Of a DNA stretch of 64,000 nucleotides, positions 33,409-42,572 are shown in pieces. The position numbers were made by a program, and so were the translations under genes. Numbering within the stretch: position 1 is the stretch's first letter; each line of letters opens with the position of its first letter. Below the pieces are notes generated by a model. It had not been told where the DNA came from and did no database searches. It was given only the letters and a program-made list of their open reading frames with translations. The DNA comes from CBDDBH01 sp965225625 (GTDB lineage: Bacteria > Pseudomonadota > Gammaproteobacteria > JADZEE01), in the NCBI GenBank assembly GCA_965225625.1, contig CBDDBH010000013.1:29885-93884 (forward strand). The letters run 5' to 3'.

Positions 33409-35103
33409 ATGACCCAGAGCAAACTCAGCTACGTTTCAGGCACGAGTTCCAAGCCGCTGCTGTATAAAACCATCAGCCAGGCGTTCGATGATGCAGTGGA
33501 AACGTGGGGCGAGCGCGAGGCCGTCGTCGTGTGCCATCAGGACATCCGCTGGACCTATCGACAACTGGCTGATGCCGCCAGCGAGTTCGCAAATGGACTC
33601 GTATCACTGGGTTTAAAACCCGGAGAACGCGTTGGCATCTGGTCGCCCAACAGAATCGAATGGGTGATTACGGTATTTGCCGCGGCGAAAGCTGGTTTGG
33701 TTCTGGTCAACATCAACCCGGCTTATCGTCTCGCCGAGCTTGAGTACGCGCTGAATAAAGTCGGTTGCCGCGCCCTTGTGATTGCCGAGCAGTTTAAGAG
33801 CAGCGACTACACCGGCATGATCCGGAAGTTGGCACCGGAAATTGAATCCAGCAGACCCGGCGAGCTTCATTCCGAACGACTGCCAGATTTACGCACGGTG
33901 ATCCATATGGGTGCAGATGCGCTCCCGGGTTTTTTTCGATTCCAGGAGGTTGCAGCGCGTGGCGGTGATACGGAACGCGCTGCCATTGCCGAATTAACCC
34001 CCAACATCCAGCCGGACGACCCCGCGAATATCCAGTTCACCAGTGGCACCACAGGCTTTCCCAAGGGTGCCACGCTGACGCACTTCAATATCGTCAACAA
34101 CGGCTATATCTTTGGTCAGGGGATGGTCTTCACACACGAGGACCGACTGTGCATTCCAGTACCGCTGTACCACTGTTTCGGCATGGTAATGGGCGTGCTC
34201 ACCTGTGTGACCCACGGCGCAACCATGGTGTTCCCCTCTGAAGCATTTGAACCCGAGCCCGTATTACAGGCCATTGCCGAGGAAAAATGCACCGCTTTGC
34301 ATGGCGTGCCCACTATGTTCATTGCGGAACTCGATCATCCTAACTTCGGCCAATATGACCTGAGCAGTCTGCGCACCGGTTGTATGGCAGGCGCGCCCTG
34401 CCCGACCGAAGTCATGAAGCGGGTACTCGAGCAGATGCACATGAGCGAGGTCACTATCGGCTATGGCATGACTGAAACAAGCCCGGTCAGTTTCCAAACC
34501 GGTGTGTCGGATCCGATCGAAAAGCGGGTGTCTACCGTCGGCCGGATCCACCCGCATGTACAAGCGAAAATTATAGACGAACAAGGCCGGGTAGTACCGC
34601 GCGGGCAGTCCGGTGAATTCTGCACGCGTGGTTACAACGTCATGCTCGGCTATTGGGGCGACGAGGAAAAAACCACCGAAGCGATCGATGCGGCCGGTTG
34701 GATGCACACCGGTGATCTCGGCACCATCGATGATGAGGGTTACGGCAATATTGTCGGCAGAGTAAAGGACATGATTATCCGCGGTGGTGAAAACATCTAT
34801 CCGCGCGAGATCGAGGAGTTCCTGTTCAGAAATCCGAAAATCCAGGATGTCAGCGTCTTCGGGATCCCGGACGAAAAATACGGTGAAGAAGTTTGCGCCT
34901 GGATCAAACTACGCGACGGACAGGAATGCAGTCACGAAGAGGTCGTCGCGTTCTGCAAAGATCAAATCGCTCACTACAAAGTCCCGCGCTACACCCGTTT
35001 CGTCGATGCATTTCCGATGACGGTTACCGGCAAGATCCAGAAATTCGTCATGAGCGATCAAATGAAAGAAGAATTGGGTCTTGGGGGAAGCGGAACCGCA
35101 TGA
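33409..35103 (+). CDS. Acyl-CoA synthetase (AMP-forming, FadD-like)
   Basis: The ligase (564 residues) carries the ANL motifs IQFTSGTTGFPKGATLTHFN, GYGMTETSPVSF, GWMHTGDLGTIDDEGYGNIVGRVKDMIIRGGENIYPREIEEFL and the C-terminal Lys in MTVTGKIQKF. The blocks NINPAYRLAELEYAL and LYHCFGMVMGVL are common in medium-chain and branched acid:CoA ligases that occur with leucine/terpenoid degradation genes. The ATG at 33409 is preferred; the longer open frame would overlap dadA. The acid it activates is unknown. Confidence 0.92.
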   Translation: MTQSKLSYVSGTSSKPLLYKTISQAFDDAVETWGEREAVVVCHQDIRWTYRQLADAASEFANGLVSLGLKPGERVGIWSPNRIEWVITVFAAAKAGLVLVNINPAYRLAELEYALNKVGCRALVIAEQFKSSDYTGMIRKLAPEIESSRPGELHSERLPDLRTVIHMGADALPGFFRFQEVAARGGDTERAAIAELTPNIQPDDPANIQFTSGTTGFPKGATLTHFNIVNNGYIFGQGMVFTHEDRLCIPVPLYHCFGMVMGVLTCVTHGATMVFPSEAFEPEPVLQAIAEEKCTALHGVPTMFIAELDHPNFGQYDLSSLRTGCMAGAPCPTEVMKRVLEQMHMSEVTIGYGMTETSPVSFQTGVSDPIEKRVSTVGRIHPHVQAKIIDEQGRVVPRGQSGEFCTRGYNVMLGYWGDEEKTTEAIDAAGWMHTGDLGTIDDEGYGNIVGRVKDMIIRGGENIYPREIEEFLFRNPKIQDVSVFGIPDEKYGEEVCAWIKLRDGQECSHEEVVAFCKDQIAHYKVPRYTRFVDAFPMTVTGKIQKFVMSDQMKEELGLGGSGTA

Positions 35104-35150
35104 GGATTACTTAGGGATGTCAATCCCCGCTGTAAAATGTCGGTGGAACA

Positions 35151-36398
35151 ATGTTGATCAGAGAACGCGTCACCCGTCGCCAACTCCTGAAGGGACTTGC
35201 AGCCGCGGTCGGTTTCTGGGGACCCCTCGCGCACCTGGCTCCGGTTAAAGCAGTGGCCTACTCGCAAGACATACTTCCGCAGGGCATCCGGTCGCGCTTC
35301 ATCCAAGGGATTAACGGCCTGGATATGCACGTGTTGGAAGCCGGTTTCGAGGAGAGCAATCGGCCGCTCGCTGTGCTTCTGCACGGCTTTCCTGAGCTAG
35401 CTTATAGCTGGAGAAAAGTCATGGTGCCGCTTGCCAACGCCGGCTATCACGTAATCGCTCCCGATCAGCGCGGTTATGGCCGGACTAAGGGCTGGGACGG
35501 CGGCTACGACGGCGATCTCGCATCCTACCGCTGGCTGAACCTCGTGAGAGATGTCCTCGGCCTCGTTTTCGCCTTGGGGTATCGGTCGGCTGCGTCAGTG
35601 ATCGGTCACGACTTTGGCTCCCCGGTTGCTGCCTGGTGTGCGATTACTCGGCCCGACATCTTCCATTCTGTCGTGCTGATGAGCGGGCCCTTCGGTGGTA
35701 CGCCGCCACCGTTCGATAATGCCAACGCCAGTGCGAAAAACCTGGGCCCAATCGACGATACGCTGTTTGAGGATCTCGCAGCGCTCCCGCGGGCACGCAA
35801 CCACTACCAGCATTACTACCGGACCCGCGAGGCCAACGACAATATGTGGCATGCAGCACAGGGCGTTCATGCATTCCTTCGCGCCTATTACCATTACAAG
35901 AGTGCTGACTGGAGTGGAAACAAGCCATTCAGGCTTGCCGCACGCAGCGCCGTGGAAATGGCCAAAATGCCTACGTACTACATCATGGATGGCGATGTGG
36001 GGATGGCTGATACAGTTGCGGCCGAAATGCCCACAGCCGCCCAAATCGCGGCCAACACCTGGCTACCCGATAACGAGTTGAATGTTTACAGCGCGGAATT
36101 CGCGAGAACAGGTTTTCAAGGCGGACTGAACTGGTATAGGGCGTTTGGCGATCCAGACATGCAGATCTTCGCAGGTCGCGTGATCAATCAACCGTCCATG
36201 TTCATCGCAGGCGCGAGAGACTGGGGTCCGTATCAGAACCCGGGCGCGCTCGAGCGGATGCAGGAGCAGGCGTGTACTGACATGCAGGGAGTCCATATTG
36301 TTGAGGGGGCCGGGCATTGGGTACAGCAGGAACAGCCCGAGCACACCAGCCGTCTACTCACGGAGTTTCTTAAGCTAAACGCCCCGAAACTCGGTTGA
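35151..36398 (+). CDS. Tat-exported alpha/beta-hydrolase, epoxide hydrolase type
   Basis: The N-terminus MLIRERVTRRQLLKGLAAAVGFWGP is a twin-arginine signal, so this 415-residue enzyme is predicted to be folded in the cytoplasm and exported. The hydrolase core has the oxyanion-hole block LLHGFPELAYSWRKVM, the nucleophile Asp in GHDFGSPVAAW and the catalytic His in GAGHWVQQEQP, as in soluble epoxide hydrolases (Asp rather than Ser nucleophile). A periplasmic epoxide hydrolase is unusual, as most are cytosolic. It begins 47 bp after the ligase gene and may share its transcript. Confidence 0.86.
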   Translation: MLIRERVTRRQLLKGLAAAVGFWGPLAHLAPVKAVAYSQDILPQGIRSRFIQGINGLDMHVLEAGFEESNRPLAVLLHGFPELAYSWRKVMVPLANAGYHVIAPDQRGYGRTKGWDGGYDGDLASYRWLNLVRDVLGLVFALGYRSAASVIGHDFGSPVAAWCAITRPDIFHSVVLMSGPFGGTPPPFDNANASAKNLGPIDDTLFEDLAALPRARNHYQHYYRTREANDNMWHAAQGVHAFLRAYYHYKSADWSGNKPFRLAARSAVEMAKMPTYYIMDGDVGMADTVAAEMPTAAQIAANTWLPDNELNVYSAEFARTGFQGGLNWYRAFGDPDMQIFAGRVINQPSMFIAGARDWGPYQNPGALERMQEQACTDMQGVHIVEGAGHWVQQEQPEHTSRLLTEFLKLNAPKLG

Positions 36399-36444
36399 TT
36401 TCGAAATTTTGAAAGATCCTCTATGAGTCGGACTGAGTCTTTAG

Positions 36445-37644
36445 CTACCCTGGTGCGTAAGCGCCGCGCGTACTAGAAAAGATCTGGAAGGTTTTCGGGT
36501 AGTGGCTCGCGGCTGCCGTGCGATCGTCCATCCATGATTTCAATGGCCCGGTGCGGATCCGAATTAATACGCCCTGCAACAAGCGGATGATTAGCACTGC
36601 CGTTGTTGCGAGCGTCCAGATCACCACGCCGATAAATCCCAAATCGGGACGACTCATCAAACAGGCAACCGTCAAAATAATCAGGCACGGGTTGCGCCGT
36701 GCGGTGACCAGACGGAAGTAAGCGTCGAATGGTCGCCAGGTGAACATCGAAATAGATCCGAATTCCAGGAAGATTTGCTCGGCGAAACGTCCGAAGATAT
36801 AGCCGAGCACGAGCAACCAAATCATGTCTACTCGGGTCAAGTCGAACGGCGCGGGCAAATTGCCCAGGGCCATTCCCCAAAAAACATACCAAAACGGTGG
36901 ATGAATGATATCCATGCCGTGATCGAGGACATGCCCGAGCTTGCTCGACTGCACCGTTACCCGCGCCAGTTTGCCATCGACCGTGTCCAGGTAAGTCATG
37001 AACCATCCTGCGAGTAAACCGCTGATGAAGTTGCCTTGATAAAACAATACACACGCGACCAGCATCAACCCCAAACCGGTGATCGTCACCATGTTCGGTG
37101 AAATCCCAAGTCTGGCGCAGATCCGTACCCCCTTTTTGGCCGGACGTGGCCACAGCCATTTGGTTACTAAATCCGTAATGCCCTTGTACGAACTGCCGTA
37201 CAAGACATCCTCAATGCGTTGTTGATTTTGCTCGCTAATCGGCTCTAACAACGGTGGTTTGGCTCGCAGCAGCGTGACGTCATAAGCGCCGAGTGTTGCT
37301 GGCTCGACAACAGTGAGTTCGGTCAAATTATTCGCATCGGAGCTGGTCATTAATTTGATGGTTTTTTCAGCGAACTCGGCTGCTACAAAGGCCGCAGCCA
37401 ACTGCTGATCTGTGGAGCAACGCAGGGCAACGTTTTGCTGTGCGCACAATTGCTGCAACGCACGCACCTCGGTTACATAATCAGCCCGCACCACCAGAAG
37501 GCCACTATCAGTGGGCAAATCATTTAAATTGTCGAGGTGCTCGATCCCTTTGATCTGGCTGAACTGTCTGCGTAGACGCTCGGCGGAAGCTAGCCCCCAG
37601 ATCTCGACTGATGTGTCTCCCAGCACGTAGGCAAAAGTCCTCAT
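36445..37644 (-). CDS. CDP-alcohol phosphatidyltransferase-family membrane protein with N-terminal extension
   Basis: The C-terminal half has the complete CDP-alcohol phosphotransferase signature in DTVDGKLARVTVQSSKLGH followed by VLDHGMD (DxxDGxxARxxxxxxxxGxxxDxxxD), with five or six membrane segments. It would join a CDP-activated alcohol to a lipid or polyol. About 170 residues precede the membrane part; they have no signature I recognise and resemble a soluble nucleotide- or sugar-handling domain. The open frame extends to 37683; MRTFAYVLGD at 37644 is chosen as start because GGGAG precedes it. It is the last gene of the minus-strand run that includes the purine genes. Confidence 0.8.
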   Translation of the reverse strand: MRTFAYVLGDTSVEIWGLASAERLRRQFSQIKGIEHLDNLNDLPTDSGLLVVRADYVTEVRALQQLCAQQNVALRCSTDQQLAAAFVAAEFAEKTIKLMTSSDANNLTELTVVEPATLGAYDVTLLRAKPPLLEPISEQNQQRIEDVLYGSSYKGITDLVTKWLWPRPAKKGVRICARLGISPNMVTITGLGLMLVACVLFYQGNFISGLLAGWFMTYLDTVDGKLARVTVQSSKLGHVLDHGMDIIHPPFWYVFWGMALGNLPAPFDLTRVDMIWLLVLGYIFGRFAEQIFLEFGSISMFTWRPFDAYFRLVTARRNPCLIILTVACLMSRPDLGFIGVVIWTLATTAVLIIRLLQGVLIRIRTGPLKSWMDDRTAAASHYPKTFQIFSSTRGAYAPG

Positions 37645-37733
37645 TGACTGCCGCATTCTCCCGCCCAAGTCACCACAATCCATCGACTGGCAAAATTCTC
37701 TCTCGGATATTTACCAACCAAATGAGGATAAGT

Positions 37734-38942
37734 TTATTTTTGAATGCTGCTGCGCTGTGCGAACCATAAACCGACAATGGCGCGCTCATCCTCTGTCATT
37801 TGCGTCAAGTTCGCGAGCGGCATGGTCTGGTTAACAACGACGCGGTCATAAATCGCCTGTGCCCAGGTTTGCATCTGCGCAGCCGTGTCAAAAGCGACAC
37901 CGTTGGGCGCAACCGGTGCCGTAGGATGTGTCGGCGCGGCAGAGTGGCAGGCAGTACAGCGGTTTACCATAATCGATTGCAGCAACACTTCAATGTGTTC
38001 CGGCTGATGCTCCTGGACCTGCGTAACCGCATCCAGATCCGCCGGCCGCGGCGTAACCACGAAGGCCAGGGCCGCGAGTAACAACACCGCCAGTAGCACT
38101 AACCCGATGCGCTCCGTGCCCTGATTCCGCAAATTGAAATAGTGCCGGATCAGCGCGCCTATGCCGAATAAGGCCAGCAGTATCAGCCAGTTGTAGGTGT
38201 GGCCATACGTCGTCGGATAGTGGTGGCTGATCATGACGAACACCACCGGCAAGGTCAGATAATTGTTGTGAACCGAGCGCTGTTTGGCGCGCAAACCGAA
38301 GGCCGCATCGGGCGTCCGCCCCTCGTTTTTGGCTGTCACCAGCTGTTGTTGTGATGGAATGATTATTCGCCAGACATTGGCCACCATAATCGTGCCGAGC
38401 ATCGCGCCAACCTGCATATATGCGCCTCTACCGCCGAATACCTGACTCACACCATAGGCGAGCCCCGCTATCAGCAAGACGCCGAGCGCGACAACAGCGC
38501 GGTTGCTGAGGCCGGATTTGCACAACAGATCGTAAACCAGCCATCCGGCAACCAGCAGTAGCAGGCTGATTGAGATAGCCGTTGATCCGCTGATATCGGC
38601 AACGCGCGTGTCCACCAGATACGCCTCGGCCTTGAGGTAGTACGCGACAATCAACAGCGCAAATCCTGTGATCCAAGTCCAATAAGCTTCCCACTTGAAC
38701 CAATGCAGCGGTTCGGGCAATTCCTGCGGAGCCACTTTATATTTCTGAGCGTGATAAAACCCGCCGCCATGCACGGCCCACAGATCGCCGGCAATATCCT
38801 CGCTCTCCGGATCTCGCGGCGGAACGTTTAGACGTGAATCCAGCCACATGAAATAAAACGATGAGCCAATCCAGGCAATGCCAACGATCACATGGGCCCA
38901 CCGCAGCACCAGGTTCAGCCATTCGTACAAATAGGCGCTCAT
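37734..38942 (-). CDS. puuD: Urate hydroxylase PuuD (membrane urate oxidase with cytochrome c domain)
   Basis: At 402 residues it has the PuuD layout: an N-terminal multi-spanning domain beginning YLYEWLNLVLRWAHVIVGIAWIGSSFYFMWLD, more membrane helices, and a C-terminal cytochrome c domain with haem motif RCTACH and a Met-containing tail. It oxidises urate to 5-hydroxyisourate and passes electrons to the respiratory chain instead of directly to O2 with peroxide release. Its ATG overlaps the xdhC stop by four bases (ATGA), so it is coupled to the xanthine dehydrogenase genes that produce its substrate. Confidence 0.94.
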   Translation of the reverse strand: MSAYLYEWLNLVLRWAHVIVGIAWIGSSFYFMWLDSRLNVPPRDPESEDIAGDLWAVHGGGFYHAQKYKVAPQELPEPLHWFKWEAYWTWITGFALLIVAYYLKAEAYLVDTRVADISGSTAISISLLLLVAGWLVYDLLCKSGLSNRAVVALGVLLIAGLAYGVSQVFGGRGAYMQVGAMLGTIMVANVWRIIIPSQQQLVTAKNEGRTPDAAFGLRAKQRSVHNNYLTLPVVFVMISHHYPTTYGHTYNWLILLALFGIGALIRHYFNLRNQGTERIGLVLLAVLLLAALAFVVTPRPADLDAVTQVQEHQPEHIEVLLQSIMVNRCTACHSAAPTHPTAPVAPNGVAFDTAAQMQTWAQAIYDRVVVNQTMPLANLTQMTEDERAIVGLWFAQRSSIQK

Positions 38943-40021
38943 CGATACGCCAGGCTTGATTCGATAGAGGTCTCCACTGCGGCTTGCGACTGATGAATTT
39001 GCAGCAGTTGGGCAACGGCTGCTATAGCAATTGCACCGGGATACTTGGCATCAATTCCTGGTACACCGATTGGGCAAGTCAGGCGCGCCAGTTGGTTGCG
39101 GCTGAGTCCGCGCTGCCGCAAGCGCTTTTCGAAGCGATTTCGTTTTGTTTGTGACCCTATCAACCCCAGAAATGCAAATTCACCGCGGCGCAGTATTTGC
39201 TCGCACAGCGCCTGATCCAGTGGATGGCTGTGGGTCATGACCAGGTAGTAGGTGTCAGCCGGCAATGTTTCGAGCACCTGCGTCGGTGTCTCAGTCACCA
39301 CAGCGTTTACGTCGCCAGGCAAGACGCTTGGAAACTGGTCGCTGCGACTGTCTATCCAATGCAGGCGGCAGGTAATGTCCGCAAGAACTCTGGCCACCGC
39401 GCGACCAACATGTCCCGCACCAAACAACGCGATGTTGAAAGCCGTCGGTTGCAGCGGCTCGTAGAGGAAGCGCGGCGAACTTTCCGCGGGATCGATATGC
39501 ACTTGCGCAGGCACATCAGCGGTTTGCAACATGCTCCGGGCACGCTCGATAGCCACTGTCTCATGCTCGCTGGTGTGGTGGTCACAGCGGTGTGCGTCAT
39601 CGGTCACCAGCCATTTGTCTGCGGGTGCCTTCTCAGACTGCTCGTCGATGACACTCACTAAAATCGCAGGGCGTTCTGCCATGACACATTTCACCGCCGC
39701 GGTGATCCATTCTGGATACGGGTACTCGATTTTCTCCAGATACAACAACGCTACGCCGCCGCAGCACTGGTCCAGGGCCGGACCCAGGGGCATGCGTTCG
39801 ATCGCTTGTGACGCCGTGCCCGCCAACAACTCGCGCGCGCATTCGATGGCTTTGTACTCCAGATTGCCACCACCGATAGTTCCATGGCTCGATTGCTCGG
39901 TGATGATCATCTTTGCGCCGCATTCACGCGGCGTCGACCCAGCCACCGCAGCCACCGTTATTAATACACAAGGCGCGTGCGTCTCGGCGAGCGCCTGTAG
40001 CTGCGTCAACCAGCCGAGCAC
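38939..40021 (-). CDS. xdhC: Xanthine dehydrogenase accessory protein XdhC (molybdenum cofactor insertion)
   Basis: The 360-residue protein has the N-terminal XdhC/CoxI domain (CVLITVAAVAGSTPRECGAKMIIT, GTIGGGNLEYKAIECA, QCCGGVALLYLE) and the C-terminal Rossmann domain (NIALFGAGHVGRAVARVLADI; YYLVMTHSHPLDQALCEQIL; YPGAIAIAAVAQLL). XdhC binds, sulfurates and inserts molybdenum cofactor into XdhB. The frame overlaps xdhB by 16 bp and puuD by 4 bp, giving a tight xdhB-xdhC-puuD operon. Confidence 0.94.
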   Translation of the reverse strand: MLGWLTQLQALAETHAPCVLITVAAVAGSTPRECGAKMIITEQSSHGTIGGGNLEYKAIECARELLAGTASQAIERMPLGPALDQCCGGVALLYLEKIEYPYPEWITAAVKCVMAERPAILVSVIDEQSEKAPADKWLVTDDAHRCDHHTSEHETVAIERARSMLQTADVPAQVHIDPAESSPRFLYEPLQPTAFNIALFGAGHVGRAVARVLADITCRLHWIDSRSDQFPSVLPGDVNAVVTETPTQVLETLPADTYYLVMTHSHPLDQALCEQILRRGEFAFLGLIGSQTKRNRFEKRLRQRGLSRNQLARLTCPIGVPGIDAKYPGAIAIAAVAQLLQIHQSQAAVETSIESSLAYR

Positions 40022-42354
40022 GGCTGCTTTCCCCCAGGGTCCTGTGTTTGCTGAATCAGCTGGTCGATACTCACCAATACCGCCTCGGGCGTTGCAGGTG
40101 CGTGCAGCTCGGGGCTGATCCGGCCGTCGCCGACAGCGGCTACCGCGTCCTTAATGGCCTGAAAGACGGAAATCGCCAGCATCAATGGGGGCTCACCGAC
40201 CGCCTTGGAGCGATAGATACTGTCTTCCTTGTTTTTACCCCAACTCAAGAGTTCGACATTCACCCGCGCAGGCCAATCACTGGCGGTGGGAATCTTGTAG
40301 GTGGACGGCGCATGCGTTTGCAGTCGTCCGCTCGCATCCCAGCACAGCTCCTCGCTGGTGAGCCAGCCGACGCCCTGCAGAAAGCCGCCTTCGATTTGCC
40401 CCCGATCGATCGCTGGATTTATCGAGGCACCGGCGTCGTGCAGAATGTCTGCCTGCAGCAGCTTAGTTTCTCCGGTCAACGTGTCGATCACGACCTCGGC
40501 CACTGCGGCGCCATAGACGAAATAAAAAAACGGGTTACCGGTCATCGTCGCCATGTCGTAATGGATTTTCGGCGTGCGGTAATAGCCGGTCGCGGACAGT
40601 GACACGCGCGCCATGTAAGCCTGGCCGATGAGTTCGGCAAAGCTTAGATTCGTGTCGCCGATCGTGACGTTGCCATTGTTAAATATCACGCGGTCCTTAT
40701 CGACCTCATAGCGCTCGACGGCGAACTTCACCAGCCGGCTCTTGAGCGTCTGCGCGGCGGCCTGCGCTGCTTTACCATTCAGATCACTGCTCGATGATGC
40801 CGCGGTCGCCGACGTGTTCGGCACCTTAGCGGTATCGGCTGCCGTACACTTGATCTGATCGATGTTGATCTGGAATTCCTCGGCCAACACTTGCGCGACC
40901 TTGGTGTACAGGCCCTGCCCCATCTCGGTACCGCCATGATTCAGCATCACCGTGCCGTCCTTGTATATGTGCACGAGTGCACCGGCCTGGTTGAAAAAAG
41001 TGGCGGTAAACGCGATGCCAAATTTGAGCGGCGTCAATGCAATGCCGCGCTTGAGGATCTTGTTAGCACGATTGAACGCGTCGATTTCCTTGCGCCGGCG
41101 CCGATAAGCCGAGCGTTCTTCCAGCTCGTCGACCAATTCGTGAATGATGTTGTCTTCGATTGTTTGCAGGTACGGCGTGACGTTGCGCTCGTCTTTACCG
41201 TAGAAATTAATTTTGCGCACGTCGAGCGGATCCTTATCAAGGCGTCGCGCGATCTCGTCGATAACCTGTTCCATCCCCATCATGCCTTGCGGCCCGCCAA
41301 AACCTCGAAACGCCGTATTCGACACTTTGTGGGTCTTGCAGCGATGGGACGTTATCGTGACGTTATCCAGGTAGTAGCAATTGTCGCTGTGGAACATTGC
41401 GCGACCATTTACCGCGCCCGACAGATCGGCCGAACGCCCACACCCGGATAAATGCTCATAGGTGATGGCAAGAATGCGACCATCAGTATCGAATCCGACG
41501 TCGTAATCGATGATGAAATCATGGCGTTTTCCGGTCAGCAGCATGTCGTCATCACGGTCCAGGCGCAGTTTCACGGCCCGGCCGGTTTTTCCGGCGGCCA
41601 CCGCGGCAATGCAGGCAATCAATGCCGGTTGCGTTTCTTTGCCGCCGAAACCGCCCCCCATACGCCGACATTCGACGACGACGTCTTTGGATTTTTTGCC
41701 GAGAACGTGAGCGACCAGATGCTGTACTTCGCTCGGATGTTGGGTCGAGCTATACACCAGCATGTCGCCATCGTCGCGCGGAACGGCAACTGCGATTTGT
41801 CCTTCCAGGTAGAAATGATCCTGCCCACCCATGGCTAGCGCACCCTGAAGTCGCAGCGGTGCGGTCGCAAGCACTGCGTCCGGTTGACCTCGACTGATTT
41901 GCTGTGACGGAATAACAAATGACTTTTTTGCCAACGCCGTGCGGACATCCAGTATCGGTTCGCGCTCCACGTAGTCGATTCGCGCCAGTCGTGCGGCGCG
42001 GCGCGCCTGTTCGGTAGTGTGTGCAACAACCGCGAATATCGATTGCCCTGCGTATTCGACGAGGTCTTGGGCGAAAACCGGATCGTCGGCATGGACAGGT
42101 CCATGATTGTTGCTACCGGGGATATCGGCAGCAGTCACCACGGCAACCACTCCGTCGGCAGCCTCAACTGCCGTTAAATCAATCGAGCGGATTTCGGCAT
42201 GCGCTGATTCGCTTAGGCCCACGGCGGCGTGCAGCAACTCCCGCGACTCGGGCAGATCGTCAACATACGAAGCGGCGCCCGCAACGTGCAGATGCGCGCT
42301 TTCATGCGGCAGCATGGTGCCGACGGCGCCTTTGATTTTTGTGCTAGCCGGCAT
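40006..42354 (-). CDS. xdhB: Xanthine dehydrogenase, molybdopterin-binding subunit
   Basis: The 782-residue large subunit has the Mo-cofactor motifs GGFGGKE, RGFGGPQGM, GGTEMGQGLYTKVAQVLAEEF and the catalytic-Glu block VGEPPLMLAISVF. It oxidises hypoxanthine and xanthine to urate together with XdhA. The start MPASTKIKGAVGTMLPHESAHLHV matches bacterial XdhB. A REP-like repeat lies between xdhA and this gene within the operon. It is followed by xdhC and puuD in the same direction. Confidence 0.96.
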   Translation of the reverse strand: MPASTKIKGAVGTMLPHESAHLHVAGAASYVDDLPESRELLHAAVGLSESAHAEIRSIDLTAVEAADGVVAVVTAADIPGSNNHGPVHADDPVFAQDLVEYAGQSIFAVVAHTTEQARRAARLARIDYVEREPILDVRTALAKKSFVIPSQQISRGQPDAVLATAPLRLQGALAMGGQDHFYLEGQIAVAVPRDDGDMLVYSSTQHPSEVQHLVAHVLGKKSKDVVVECRRMGGGFGGKETQPALIACIAAVAAGKTGRAVKLRLDRDDDMLLTGKRHDFIIDYDVGFDTDGRILAITYEHLSGCGRSADLSGAVNGRAMFHSDNCYYLDNVTITSHRCKTHKVSNTAFRGFGGPQGMMGMEQVIDEIARRLDKDPLDVRKINFYGKDERNVTPYLQTIEDNIIHELVDELEERSAYRRRRKEIDAFNRANKILKRGIALTPLKFGIAFTATFFNQAGALVHIYKDGTVMLNHGGTEMGQGLYTKVAQVLAEEFQINIDQIKCTAADTAKVPNTSATAASSSSDLNGKAAQAAAQTLKSRLVKFAVERYEVDKDRVIFNNGNVTIGDTNLSFAELIGQAYMARVSLSATGYYRTPKIHYDMATMTGNPFFYFVYGAAVAEVVIDTLTGETKLLQADILHDAGASINPAIDRGQIEGGFLQGVGWLTSEELCWDASGRLQTHAPSTYKIPTASDWPARVNVELLSWGKNKEDSIYRSKAVGEPPLMLAISVFQAIKDAVAAVGDGRISPELHAPATPEAVLVSIDQLIQQTQDPGGKQPCSAG

Positions 42355-42403
42355 GGTGCACCCGGGATTGTGGGTGGTTGACGATCGGCCTCATCTAATT
42401 TTA

Positions 42404-42494
42404 ACCCCTCACCCCAACCCCTCTCCCGCAAGGGTCGAGGGGCTTAAACCGTGGGTCCCTTCTCCGCTTGCGGGAGAAGGACAGGTTGAGGGGT
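42404..42494. repeat. REP-like repeat R1 (without the R2 insertion)
   Basis: The 91-bp element has ends ACCCCTCA (42404-42411) and TGAGGGGT (42487-42494) and internal arms CCCTCTCCCGCAAG and CTTGCGGGAGAAGG that can form a long hairpin. It is the uninterrupted counterpart of 6268-6408. It sits inside the xdhA-xdhB transcript, so the hairpin could affect mRNA stability or the ratio of the subunits. The rest of the 218-bp gap shows nothing recognisable. Confidence 0.8.
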
Positions 42495-42572
42495 CATTAA
42501 CGATGCGAAGCGTCGGAAAGCTAAGGGGATGCCAGGCGAGCTGAATTGATACAATAGAGCGAGTTTCCATAT

